A program made the translations under genes and the position numbers. Shown here piece by piece: positions 53,902-62,161 of a DNA stretch of 64,000 bases; positions within the stretch are counted from its first letter, which is position 1; every line of letters begins with the position of its first letter. The notes under the pieces are model-generated. The model was not told where the DNA came from. It saw nothing but the letters and a program-made list of their open reading frames with translations, and searched no databases. This DNA comes from Paraburkholderia tropica (lineage in GTDB: Bacteria > Pseudomonadota > Gammaproteobacteria > Burkholderiales > Burkholderiaceae), in assembly GCF_914484835.1 (NCBI RefSeq), contig NZ_CAJZAR010000032.1, positions 126,364 through 190,363 on the forward strand, written 5' to 3'.

Positions 53902-54873
53902 TTACCCTTCCTCACCGAACGCCGCGCGCAACGCTTGCGCGGCTTCGGCATGCGCGCGCCGCGCGTCGTCCACGTAGGCGCCCATCTTGAAGAACTCGTG
54001 GATCATGCCATCGTAGCGCGCCAGCGTGACGGCGTTACCCGCCGCACGCAGTTTCTCCGCATAGGCCACGCCCTCGTCGACGAGCGGATCGAATTCCGCC
54101 ACCGCGATCCACGCGGGCGCGAGGCCGCGAAAATCCAGCGCGCCTTGAGGACCTTTCGTGCCGTCGAGCGGCGCGAATCGCCAGTCGTCGCGATCGGACG
54201 CATCACGCACGTAATGATTGAAGAACCACTGGATCGTGGGCGCGGTCAGCAGATAGCCGTCGGCGAGACGCCGGTGCGAGTCCGTGTCCTGATGGCCGCC
54301 CGTGCCCGGATAGATCAGCATTTGCAGCACGGGCGCGAGGCCCGCGTCGCGCGCGAGCACGGCGCAGACGGCGGCGAGCGTGCCGCCCGCGCTGTCGCCG
54401 CCCACAGCCAGGCGCGCGGCGTCGATGCCGTATTCGGCCGCGTGCGCGTGCAGCCACGCGTAGGCGTCGAAAGTGTCGTGAACGGCGGTCGGAAACTTGT
54501 GCTCGGGCGCGAGCCGGTAATCGACCGAGAGCACCGCACAGTGCGCGTCGCGCGCGAACATGCGGCACAGCGCGTCGTGCGTATCGACGCTGCCGACGGT
54601 GAAACCGCCGCCGTGGAAATACACCAGCGCGGGCAGCGGCTGCGCCCAGTTCGGTTCGACTGGTTGATAAAGCCGCGCGCGGATCGTCTCACCATCGCGC
54701 ATGGGAAGACGCAGATCGTCGACCGAATGCATCGGCGCAGCAGGGATCTCCAGCACCGACGCGCTTTTCTCGTAGGACGCGCGCGCGTCCTGCGGCGTGA
54801 GTTCGTGATACGGCGTGCGGCCCGCGCGGGCCACCATTTCGAGGACGAGTGCGATCTTCGCGTTCAGCGGCAT
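53902..54873 (-). CDS. Alpha/beta hydrolase (hormone-sensitive lipase family)
   Basis: A 323-residue esterase of the HSL/family IV group. Oxyanion motif HGGGFTVGS, nucleophile elbow GDSAGGTLAA, acid EFDPLVDEG and catalytic His in GMIHEFFKM are all present. There is no signal peptide, so it acts on small esters in the cytosol. ATG at 54873 follows GGGACC. It may be the last gene of a run with the SDR upstream (73-base gap). Substrate unknown. Confidence 0.93.
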   Translation of the reverse strand: MPLNAKIALVLEMVARAGRTPYHELTPQDARASYEKSASVLEIPAAPMHSVDDLRLPMRDGETIRARLYQPVEPNWAQPLPALVYFHGGGFTVGSVDTHDALCRMFARDAHCAVLSVDYRLAPEHKFPTAVHDTFDAYAWLHAHAAEYGIDAARLAVGGDSAGGTLAAVCAVLARDAGLAPVLQMLIYPGTGGHQDTDSHRRLADGYLLTAPTIQWFFNHYVRDASDRDDWRFAPLDGTKGPQGALDFRGLAPAWIAVAEFDPLVDEGVAYAEKLRAAGNAVTLARYDGMIHEFFKMGAYVDDARRAHAEAAQALRAAFGEEG

Positions 54874-54946
54874 GGTCCCGGTACGTGCAAGAGATAAGTT
54901 GGCGGATAACGCGTTGCGCAACCGGGACCGTCAGGCTGAATTCGCG

Positions 54947-55843
54947 TCAGGACGCAGCGCTGGTTTTCGCCTCGGCCTTCACCTCGGGCTTGAGCGAGAG
55001 CGGATCGGTCGGATTGCGCAGCGTTTCGATGTCTTCGTGGCGCAGCTTCACCGAAGCGAGTATGCCCGGATGCGTGAGGATGTAAAAGCGCGCGTCGCGC
55101 ACCGCGTCGAAGGTCGCCTTCGCGACATCGTCGGGCGTGAGGCGGCCCGAACGCACGGCGCGCTGCAATTGCAGATCGGCGGCCTGTTGCGAGCGCGTGG
55201 GCGGCTCGTCGTTGCGCAGATCGTCGGGACGGCTGCGCTCGGCGTTGGCGATGCCGGTCGGCACGAACGCCGGGCACAGCAGCGAGCAGCTGACCACGTC
55301 GCTCACATTCTTGAGGTCGTGATAGAGCGTTTCCGTAAGCGAGACCACGGCGTGCTTCGACGCGTTGTACACGCCCATCGCGGGCGGCGACAGCAGACCC
55401 GCCACCGACGCCGTATTGACGATATGCGCGCGCTCGCCCTGCTTGAGCATGATGGGCGCGAAGCTGCGCACGCCGTTTGCCACGCCCATCACGTTCACGC
55501 CGAACACCCACTCCCAGTCCTTCGCGCTGCTTTCCCAGAGGTAGCCGCCGGTGCCCACGCCCGCGTTGTTGAACAGCAGATGGACCTTGCCGTAGGCGTC
55601 GAGCGCGGCTTGCGCGAGCGCGTCGACCTGAGCCGGATCGCGCACGTCGGTGCGCACGCCGATCGCCTGTGCGCCCTGTTCGCGCATCGCCTGCACGGCG
55701 GCGTCGAGCGTGGCGGCATCGACATCGGCGAGCACGAGCTTCATGCCTAGCGCGGCGGCCTGCTGCGCGAATGCGCGGCCAAAGCCGCTCGCCGCGCCGG
55801 TGATGACGGCCACGCGGCCTTCGAACTGAAATGGATCGGACAT
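54947..55843 (-). CDS. Short-chain dehydrogenase/reductase
   Basis: A 298-residue classical SDR. The NAD(P)-binding TGAASGFGRAFA, the NNAG motif (FNNAGVGTGG) and the catalytic Ser146, Tyr159 and Lys163 (YNASK) are in place. Asp40, after the second strand, favours NAD over NADP. The C-terminal 15 residues are charged and variable. Substrate unknown. It precedes the hydrolase gene on the same strand. Confidence 0.92.
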   Translation of the reverse strand: MSDPFQFEGRVAVITGAASGFGRAFAQQAAALGMKLVLADVDAATLDAAVQAMREQGAQAIGVRTDVRDPAQVDALAQAALDAYGKVHLLFNNAGVGTGGYLWESSAKDWEWVFGVNVMGVANGVRSFAPIMLKQGERAHIVNTASVAGLLSPPAMGVYNASKHAVVSLTETLYHDLKNVSDVVSCSLLCPAFVPTGIANAERSRPDDLRNDEPPTRSQQAADLQLQRAVRSGRLTPDDVAKATFDAVRDARFYILTHPGILASVKLRHEDIETLRNPTDPLSLKPEVKAEAKTSAAS

Positions 55844-55945
55844 CGCGTCTCCCGCCTGTTCGTTAGGTGTACAAAGATACCGGTCAGAAGCCGGTAGATG
55901 ATCGGTGAAAATACGGGCCGCCGCGCGGGCGGCCCATCAAGTGCA

Positions 55946-56944
55946 TCAGATCAGCTTGACGAGTTGCTTGCCGAAATTCTGGCCCTTGAGCATGCCGAGG
56001 AACGCGGCGGGCGCATTGTCCAGGCCATCGGCGATCGTCTCGCGATACGCCAGTTGCTGCTTCGCGACCAAGGTGCCCAGTTCGCCGAGCGCCTGCGGCC
56101 AGACGTCCATGTGTTCGCTCACGATGAAGCCCTGCACCAGCAGGCGCTGCGTGAGCAGCAGTTGCGGATACTTGAGCGGCATCGGCTCGCCGTCGTAGCC
56201 CGCGATCATGCCACACAGCGCGATGCGGCCGAACGCGTTCATGCGCGCGAGCGTGGCGTCGAGCACCGCGCCGCCGACGTTTTCGAAGTAGCCGTCCACG
56301 CCGTCCGGCGTCGCGGCCTTGAGATCCTGATAGAGATTGCCGGCCTTGTAGTCGACGCAGGCGTCGAAGCCCAGTTCCTCGACCACGTAACGGCACTTTT
56401 CCGCGCCGCCCGCAATACCGACCGCGCGGCAGCCCGCGCGCTTCGCCAGTTGGCCGACGACGCTGCCCACCGCGCCGCTGGCCGCGCTCACAACCACGGT
56501 CTGGCCGGCCTTCGGCGCGATGATGCGGTTCAGCCCGTACCACGCGGTCACGCCCGGCATGCCGACCGGACCGAGATACGCGGAAAGCGGCACATGCGTG
56601 GTATCGACGACGTGCATGTCGTTGCCCTCCGAGGTGGCGAATTCCTGCCAGCCGGCCATGCCGACCACCTTGTCGCCGACCTTGAATTTCGGATTGAGCG
56701 ATTCGACCACCTCGCCCACCGTGCCGCCGATCATCACCGAATCGAGCGGCTGCGGCGCGGCGTACGACTTGCTGTCGTTCATGCGGCCGCGCATGTACGG
56801 ATCGAGCGACAGATAGTGATTGCGCACGCGCACCTGACCCTGAGCGAGCGGCGCGAGCGGCGTTTCGACGAGACGGAAGTTATCGACGCTGGCAGCGCCT
56901 TCGGGACGCGAGGCGAGCAGGATCTGGCGATTGGTCTGGGTCAT
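55946..56944 (-). CDS. NADP-dependent oxidoreductase (MDR, CurA/PTGR type)
   Basis: A 332-residue zinc-free medium-chain reductase, like E. coli CurA (curcumin reductase) and leukotriene B4 dehydrogenase-like enzymes. The opening TNRQILLASRPEG, NHYLSLDPYMRGRM, the nucleotide motif SAASGAVGSVVGQLAK, and the end GQNFGKQLVKL fit the group. It reduces alkenal/enone double bonds with NADPH. ATG is at 56944. The 148-base gap to the upstream thioesterase gene makes its operon uncertain. Confidence 0.94.
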   Translation of the reverse strand: MTQTNRQILLASRPEGAASVDNFRLVETPLAPLAQGQVRVRNHYLSLDPYMRGRMNDSKSYAAPQPLDSVMIGGTVGEVVESLNPKFKVGDKVVGMAGWQEFATSEGNDMHVVDTTHVPLSAYLGPVGMPGVTAWYGLNRIIAPKAGQTVVVSAASGAVGSVVGQLAKRAGCRAVGIAGGAEKCRYVVEELGFDACVDYKAGNLYQDLKAATPDGVDGYFENVGGAVLDATLARMNAFGRIALCGMIAGYDGEPMPLKYPQLLLTQRLLVQGFIVSEHMDVWPQALGELGTLVAKQQLAYRETIADGLDNAPAAFLGMLKGQNFGKQLVKLI

Positions 56945-57092
56945 GTTGGCGTGGTCAGGCTTCGAAGAGGCGCGGCACGAGCCGCGCGGGATGGAAACGG
57001 ATGCGCGCCCGCGATGAATACGTGAATGCTCGCATGCAGGACGGACGCGCAAGCCAGGCACGAAGCTCGGCAAAAGCGGGCGAAAGCGGCGA

Positions 57093-57659
57093 TCAGCCGT
57101 CGCTCGGACCGGGCTTCGCGTTGGGATCGCTGCGCAGGCGCTGACGCGTGACGTCGCGTCCCACGGCGAGCTTGCGCATGTATTTGAAGGTGCCGAGCGC
57201 CTTGGCGACGAAATGGCCTTCGCTGTCGCGGATCTCGCCTTCGCAATAGGCCATCGTGGTCGAGCGATGCAGCACGCGGCCATAGGCGCGCAGTTCGCCG
57301 CGTCCCGGCTGCATGAAATTCACTTTCATCTCGACCGTGACGACGCCCACGCCGTCGGCGGCCACGCTACGCGCGGCCATCGCGAGCGCGATGTCGGCGA
57401 GCGTCATGGTTACGCCGCCATGCGCGACGTCCCACGTGTTCAGATGGCGTTCGGCGAGCGGCAGCATCACTTCGCTCGCGCCGTCGCGCGCGCTCACGAG
57501 CTGCGCGCCCAGATGATCGACGAACGGGCTTTCGATCACCATGCCGGCGTTCTGGGAATCCTGTTGCTGCGCTTGTTGCTGGCCTTGTTGCTGGGGCGGC
57601 TGCTGGGCTTCGCCGCCGCTCGGCGCGCTGCCCTGGGTGGTATCTGCGGTTCCGATCAT
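57093..57659 (-). CDS. PaaI family thioesterase with Gln-rich N-terminus
   Basis: A 188-residue hotdog-fold protein. The core DVAHGGVTMTLADIALAMAAR and VEMKVNFMQPGRGELRAYGRVLH are PaaI-like; the first holds the catalytic Asp and the HGG helix. The first 40 residues are a Gln/Pro/Gly run that is probably disordered and prone to length change. Start ATG at 57659 is accepted because it has an in-frame neighbour 8 bases from the Dabb stop; an internal Met near residue 46 (AGMVIESPF) is also possible. Confidence 0.85.
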   Translation of the reverse strand: MIGTADTTQGSAPSGGEAQQPPQQQGQQQAQQQDSQNAGMVIESPFVDHLGAQLVSARDGASEVMLPLAERHLNTWDVAHGGVTMTLADIALAMAARSVAADGVGVVTVEMKVNFMQPGRGELRAYGRVLHRSTTMAYCEGEIRDSEGHFVAKALGTFKYMRKLAVGRDVTRQRLRSDPNAKPGPSDG

Positions 57660-57667
57660 GGCTAGAT

Positions 57668-57970
57668 TCAAACGACGTAATCGACAGCCTGACGCGACTC
57701 GACCACGCGCTTGGCGAAGTCCTTCACGACGAGGTGTTCGGGGTGAACCTGGTACGCGTCGAGCGCGGCCTTGTCGGCGAAATCGGAGAGCAGCGCGAGG
57801 TCGTAGGTCGAATCGAGCCCTTCGCCCGCCACGCCGACTTCCAGATGCAGCGTGCCCGGCACCAGATCGCGGCAGCCTTCGAGCAGCGTCTTGAACTTCG
57901 CGACATTCTCGGCGCGCGTCGCGCCTTCGGCCGATTCCTTGAGCTTCCACATCACGATATGACGAATCAC
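57668..57970 (-). CDS. Dabb (stress-responsive alpha/beta barrel) domain protein
   Basis: A 100-residue protein. The Dabb fold is shown by MIRHIVMWKLKESAEG, then LHLEVGVAGEGLDSTYDLALLSDF and a terminal helix region (HLVVKDFAKRVVESR). Such barrels act in polyketide folding or as stress proteins; for most bacterial ones the role is not known. ATG at 57970 follows AAGGTGAAAC. It is 8 bases upstream of the thioesterase gene and likely co-transcribed. Confidence 0.9.
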   Translation of the reverse strand: MIRHIVMWKLKESAEGATRAENVAKFKTLLEGCRDLVPGTLHLEVGVAGEGLDSTYDLALLSDFADKAALDAYQVHPEHLVVKDFAKRVVESRQAVDYVV

Positions 57971-58099
57971 GGTTTCACCTTTTCACTGTTGCTTGAACGG
58001 GGCTCGCGCGCCGTGCGGGGCACGGGCGCAAGGCAGCCGTCATGATACCCGCGCAGGCGCGCGGGTATGGCGCGCTCATGCCTTCGTTCATGTCGTTGT

Positions 58100-59587
58100 T
58101 CACGCTTCGCGCCCCGCACTTTCGCGGGCCAGCCGATGCGCGATCGCACCGATACGCAGCAGCGCGTCGTCGGCGCTATGGGGCAGCGGCCCCGGACAAC
58201 TCACGCGGATGCAGTGATCGAAACGCCCCGAGTTCGAGAACACGGTGCCGGGCATGATGCGGATGCGCTCGGCGAGCGCGGCGTCGAACAGCGCCATCGA
58301 CGAGACATGCCGCGGCAGTTCGATCCAGAACGCCAGGCCGCCTGGCGGCGGCGTGAAGCGCGTGCCTTCGGGAAACGCCGCGCCGATGCCCTGCGCCATG
58401 CGTTCGCGCTGCACGCGCAGCCGCTCGCGCAGGCGGCGCAAATGGCGTTCGTGCGCCTGGCTTTGCAGGAATTCGGCGAGCACGGCCTGCGAAAGCGGCT
58501 CGTTGAGCCGCGACTGCGAAAACTTCAGCATGGCGATGCGCGCGTGCCAGCGTCCGCCCGCCATCCAGCCCACGCGCATGCCCGGCGCGAGCGTCTTGTT
58601 GAACGAGGTGCAGTGAATCACCGTGCCCGCGCTGTCCCACGCTTTCAGCGCGCGCGGCGCGCTCTCGCCTTCGACGAGTTCGCGGTACGGATCATCTTCG
58701 ATCACGGCCACGCCCGCCTGCGTGCACAACTCGACGATGCGCTGCTTGTGCGCGTCCGGCATCACACAGCCGAGCGGATTCTGCAGATGCGGCACGACCA
58801 CGACGGCCTTCAGTTCGGGATGCTGCTGCAAGGCGAATTCGAGCGCTTCGACCGACAGTCCCGTGGTCGGGCTCGCGGGAATTTCGAGCGCGCGCAGGCC
58901 GAGACTTTCGAGCACCTGAAGCAAGCCGTAAAAGCACGGTGATTCGACGGCGACCGTGTCGCCGGGCTGCGTCACCGCGCGCAAGGCGAGATTGACCGCT
59001 TCGGTGCCGCCGTTCGTCATGACGATGTCGTCGGCATGGACGGCGAAGCCTGCCGCGAGCGCGCGGCGCGCGATCACGGCGCGCAGTTGCGGATCGCCGC
59101 GTTCATGGCCCGGCGACGTGAGCAGATCGGGACGGCGGCGCAGGATGCGCACGGCGATCTTCTGCAATTCCTCGCCGGGAAACAGCGCGTCGGCGGCGGT
59201 CACGCCACCGAGATTGAGTGCGTCGGGCACCTGCTGAAAGCGCGCCACAAGCGCGGAAATGGCCGCATGCATGCCGACGAACTGGGCGACGAGCGGCTCG
59301 CGCTGCGCCGCATCGCTACCGTTGTGCCAGTCGGGCTCACGCGCGGCGGGCAGCGTGTTCGCGCTCGCCGCGCGCACGAAATAGCCCTCGCGCGGCCGCG
59401 CCTCGATCAGCGACTCGCGTTCGAGCACGCGATAGCTTTCGGTCGCGGTGGCGAGACTCACGTCGTGCTGGCGCATGAAGGCGCGCATCGACGGCATGCG
59501 GTCGCCGGGACGCAGCACGCCGCTTTCGATGGAGCGCCGGTAGTGGCCGGCGAGTTGCCGGTAAAGAGGCTGATCGGGGACGTTCAT
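58100..59587 (-). CDS. MocR-type regulator (GntR HTH fused to aminotransferase domain)
   Basis: A 495-residue fusion. Residues 1-75 are a GntR winged helix (LYRQLAGHYRRSIESGVLRPGDRMPSMRAF). The rest is a fold-type I aminotransferase with PLP lysine in TSFNKTLAPGMRVGW and the NPLG loop (PHLQNPLGCVMP). The complete aminotransferase part may serve as a PLP/amino-acid sensor rather than an enzyme, as in PdxR and GabR. ATG at 59587 starts the HTH; the frame is open 63 codons more upstream without conserved content. It diverges from a DUF2917 gene and may regulate it. Confidence 0.9.
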   Translation of the reverse strand: MNVPDQPLYRQLAGHYRRSIESGVLRPGDRMPSMRAFMRQHDVSLATATESYRVLERESLIEARPREGYFVRAASANTLPAAREPDWHNGSDAAQREPLVAQFVGMHAAISALVARFQQVPDALNLGGVTAADALFPGEELQKIAVRILRRRPDLLTSPGHERGDPQLRAVIARRALAAGFAVHADDIVMTNGGTEAVNLALRAVTQPGDTVAVESPCFYGLLQVLESLGLRALEIPASPTTGLSVEALEFALQQHPELKAVVVVPHLQNPLGCVMPDAHKQRIVELCTQAGVAVIEDDPYRELVEGESAPRALKAWDSAGTVIHCTSFNKTLAPGMRVGWMAGGRWHARIAMLKFSQSRLNEPLSQAVLAEFLQSQAHERHLRRLRERLRVQRERMAQGIGAAFPEGTRFTPPPGGLAFWIELPRHVSSMALFDAALAERIRIMPGTVFSNSGRFDHCIRVSCPGPLPHSADDALLRIGAIAHRLARESAGREA

Positions 59588-59623
59588 CGGTCGATGATGC
59601 CAGAGCGGCGGGCGAGCGCGACA

Positions 59624-59677
59624 GATACACGTCTTGCCGCTTTGCACCGATACAGCGCGGCGTTTCATGCCGCTGTA
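59624..59677. promoter_or_regulatory. Repeats between the MocR gene and the DUF2917 gene
   Basis: Direct GATACA units at 59624-59629 and 59649-59654 (25 bases apart) and inverted TACAGCG-N13-CGCTGTA at 59651-59677. They sit in the 183-base divergent gap. MocR regulators often bind paired direct repeats, so these are candidate sites. Confidence 0.45.
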
Positions 59678-59770
59678 GCGCAACGGATCGCGCCCCGTTG
59701 TGCCTGTTGCGCACGCGTGCGCGCCCATAAAGTCGGGGCATGTCCGCATTTCAACGTTCAGGTCTCGATC

Positions 59771-60157
59771 ATGCACGACTTGCCCACCCTCTCGTCTGTC
59801 GCCCCAGGCGCGTCAGGCAGCACGCTGCTGCGGCTCGCGCCCCATCAGGTTCACTGGACCGCCTTGCGTCGCGGCGCGTCGCTCGTTGCGGTCGAAGGCA
59901 CGCTGTGCCTGACGTATCGCGATGCCGCCCTCGTCTCGGCCGGTCACGTCGCACCGCTGTTGGCGCGGCGCATCGACGAAGGCGAGCGTTATCCGATCGA
60001 GGATCGCGGCTGGTACGGCTTGAGCGGCGCGGGACGCGAGCCCGCCGGCGTGCTGATCGTGCCGGCGGCCACTTCGCCGCTGATCGCGTTGGCGCGCCGC
60101 TGGATTGCGCGCGCCAGCGCCTGGGCGCTGCGTCCCACGCGTGAAGGCCGCGCCTGA
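59771..60157 (+). CDS. DUF2917 family protein
   Basis: A 128-residue protein. The family core, a small beta-barrel, reads LRRGASLVAVEGTLCLTYRDAAL. The C-terminal part (LIALARRWIARASAWAL) is a hydrophobic-basic helix. There is no signal peptide. DUF2917 proteins are uncharacterised, and many lie next to a MocR or GntR regulator, as here. ATG 59771 has only a weak GGTC-type ribosome site. Confidence 0.78.
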   Translation: MHDLPTLSSVAPGASGSTLLRLAPHQVHWTALRRGASLVAVEGTLCLTYRDAALVSAGHVAPLLARRIDEGERYPIEDRGWYGLSGAGREPAGVLIVPAATSPLIALARRWIARASAWALRPTREGRA

Positions 60158-60190
60158 ACGCGCGCCGCCCTCACGCTCACGCGGGACGCG

Positions 60191-61369
60191 TTACACGACT
60201 TCGAACAGCCCCGCCGCGCCCTGACCGCCGCCGATACACATCGTAACGACGACGAGCTTCGCGCCGCGGCGCTTGCCTTCGATCAGCGCGTGGCCGGTGA
60301 GACGCGCGCCCGACACCCCATACGGGTGACCGACCGCAATCGCGCCGCCGTTCACGTTCAGACGGTCGGCGGGAATGCCGAGCTTGTCGCGGCAATAGAG
60401 CACCTGCACCGCGAACGCTTCGTTCAGTTCCCACAGGTCGATGTCCTCGACCTTGAGGCCCGCCTGCTTGAGCAGCTTCGGCACCGCGAAGACCGGGCCA
60501 ATGCCCATTTCGTCGGGCTCGCAACCGGCCACGGCGAAGCCGCGGAAGATGCCGAGTGGCTGCAGGCCTTCGCGCTCCGCGACCTTCGCGTTCATCACCA
60601 CGCAGGCGCTCGCGCCGTCCGAGAACTGGCTCGCGTTGCCCGCCGTGATCACGCCGCCCGGCATAGCCGTGCGAATCTTCGAGACGCCTTCGAGCGTGGT
60701 GTCGCCGCGAATGCCTTCGTCCGAGGAGATCGTGACTTCCTTCGTGATGAGCTGGCCCGAGGCCTTGTCGGCGATGCCTGCGAGCACCGTCATCGGCACG
60801 ATTTCGTCGTTGAAGAGGCCAGCGGCCTGCGCCGCCGCAGCGCGCAGCTGCGATTGCACGCCGTACTCGTCCTGGCGATCCTTCGAGATCTCGTAGCGCT
60901 TCGCGACGTTTTCCGCCGTTTGCAGCATGCTCCAGTAGATTTCCGGCTTGTGCTGATTGAGCCAGCCTTCGGCCATCATGTGGCGGTTCATTTCGTTCTG
61001 CACGCACGAAATGGATTCCACGCCGCCCGCCACGAACACGTCGCCTTCACCGGCGATCACGCGTTGCGCCGCGAGCGCAATCGTCTGGAGTCCCGACGAA
61101 CAGAAACGGTTCACGGTCATGCCCGCCACCGACACCGGCAGGCCCGCGCGCAGCGCAATCTGGCGCGCGATGTTCGCGCCGGTCGCACCTTCAGGATTTG
61201 CGCAACCCATGATCACGTCCTCGACGCGCGCGGGGTCGATCTTCGCGCGCTCGACGGCGGCCTGCGTGACGTGGCCGCCGAGCGTGGCGCCGTGGGTCAT
61301 GTTGAACGAGCCCTTCCACGATTTGGCGAGGCCCGTGCGGGCGGTCGAAACGATTACGGCGTCAGTCAT
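60191..61369 (-). CDS. Acetyl-CoA acetyltransferase (thiolase)
   Basis: A 392-residue thiolase, either degradative (FadA/PcaF-like) or biosynthetic. Catalytic Cys90 is in [10 protein letters not shown]. The C-terminal motif [17 protein letters not shown] carries the His, and [13 protein letters not shown] carries the second Cys. The usual GHPLGCSG is here GHPYGVSG, a change in substrate-pocket residues. ATG at 61369 follows AAGGAGAC. It is downstream of pncA and the FadB-like gene on the same strand, so beta-oxidation is the natural pathway. Confidence 0.93.
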   Translation of the reverse strand: MTDAVIVSTARTGLAKSWKGSFNMTHGATLGGHVTQAAVERAKIDPARVEDVIMGCANPEGATGANIARQIALRAGLPVSVAGMTVNRFCSSGLQTIALAAQRVIAGEGDVFVAGGVESISCVQNEMNRHMMAEGWLNQHKPEIYWSMLQTAENVAKRYEISKDRQDEYGVQSQLRAAAAQAAGLFNDEIVPMTVLAGIADKASGQLITKEVTISSDEGIRGDTTLEGVSKIRTAMPGGVITAGNASQFSDGASACVVMNAKVAEREGLQPLGIFRGFAVAGCEPDEMGIGPVFAVPKLLKQAGLKVEDIDLWELNEAFAVQVLYCRDKLGIPADRLNVNGGAIAVGHPYGVSGARLTGHALIEGKRRGAKLVVVTMCIGGGQGAAGLFEVV

Positions 61370-61479
61370 CTGTGTGTCTCCTTGTCGATCGGCGCTTGCG
61401 CCTTTGCGCGGTGCGCCGATCCCATCCCAATGGGTTGATCCGGTGAATCGGTATGCTTCGAACGGATGAAGGCGTGGCC

Positions 61480-62118
61480 TCAGAGCGCGCCGCGCAGCAC
61501 GTCGGTCGACTGCGCGCGCGTCACGCCCGCCGCCTGCAACTGCGCCCACGCGGCGGCCAGCGAGCCGTTCAGGTCGATGGCGCGCGAGGCGTCTTCGATC
61601 AGCACGGTCTCGAAGCCCGCGGCGCGCGCATCGAGCGCGGACCACGCGACGCAATAATCGGTCGCGAGGCCGCAGCAGTACACGCGCTTCGCGCCCATCT
61701 CGCGCAGATAGCCCGCGAGTCCGGTGGGCGTCGTGCGGTCGGCTTCGAGAAACGCCGAGTAGCTGTCGACCTCCGCGTGATGCCCCTTGCGGATGACCGC
61801 GCGCGCATGCGGCACGTCGAGATCGCGATGCAGCGCCGCGCCTTGCGTGCCCTGCACGCAGTGCGTGGGCCACAGCACCTGCTCGCCGTACGGCAGCGCG
61901 ACGGTCTCGAAAGGCTTGCGCCCCGCGTGATTCGCGGCAAACGAAACGTGCGCCGCCGGGTGCCAGTCCTGCGTGAGCACCACGTGCGCGAAGCCCTGCG
62001 CGAGCCGGTTCGCGACCGGCACGACTTCGTCGCCGCGCGCGACGGCCAGCGCCCCGCCCGGCATGAAGTCGTATTGCAGGTCGATCAGCAGGAGCACGTC
62101 GTCTGCGCTTCTCATCAT
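61480..62118 (-). CDS. pncA: Nicotinamidase
   Basis: A 212-residue isochorismatase-fold amidase that turns nicotinamide into nicotinate in NAD salvage. The catalytic triad is visible: Asp13 ([17 protein letters not shown]), Lys111 ([14 protein letters not shown]) and Cys156 ([15 protein letters not shown]). Metal ligands Asp51, His53 and His57 are also present ([12 protein letters not shown]). The start could be the first or second Met. It sits between the FadB-like gene (43 bases) and the thiolase gene (110 bases), an uncommon setting. Confidence 0.95.
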   Translation of the reverse strand: MMRSADDVLLLIDLQYDFMPGGALAVARGDEVVPVANRLAQGFAHVVLTQDWHPAAHVSFAANHAGRKPFETVALPYGEQVLWPTHCVQGTQGAALHRDLDVPHARAVIRKGHHAEVDSYSAFLEADRTTPTGLAGYLREMGAKRVYCCGLATDYCVAWSALDARAAGFETVLIEDASRAIDLNGSLAAAWAQLQAAGVTRAQSTDVLRGAL

Positions 62119-62161
62119 GTTCGTCCGTTCTTGCTTACGTTGATACGTGCGTGAGCGTGGC

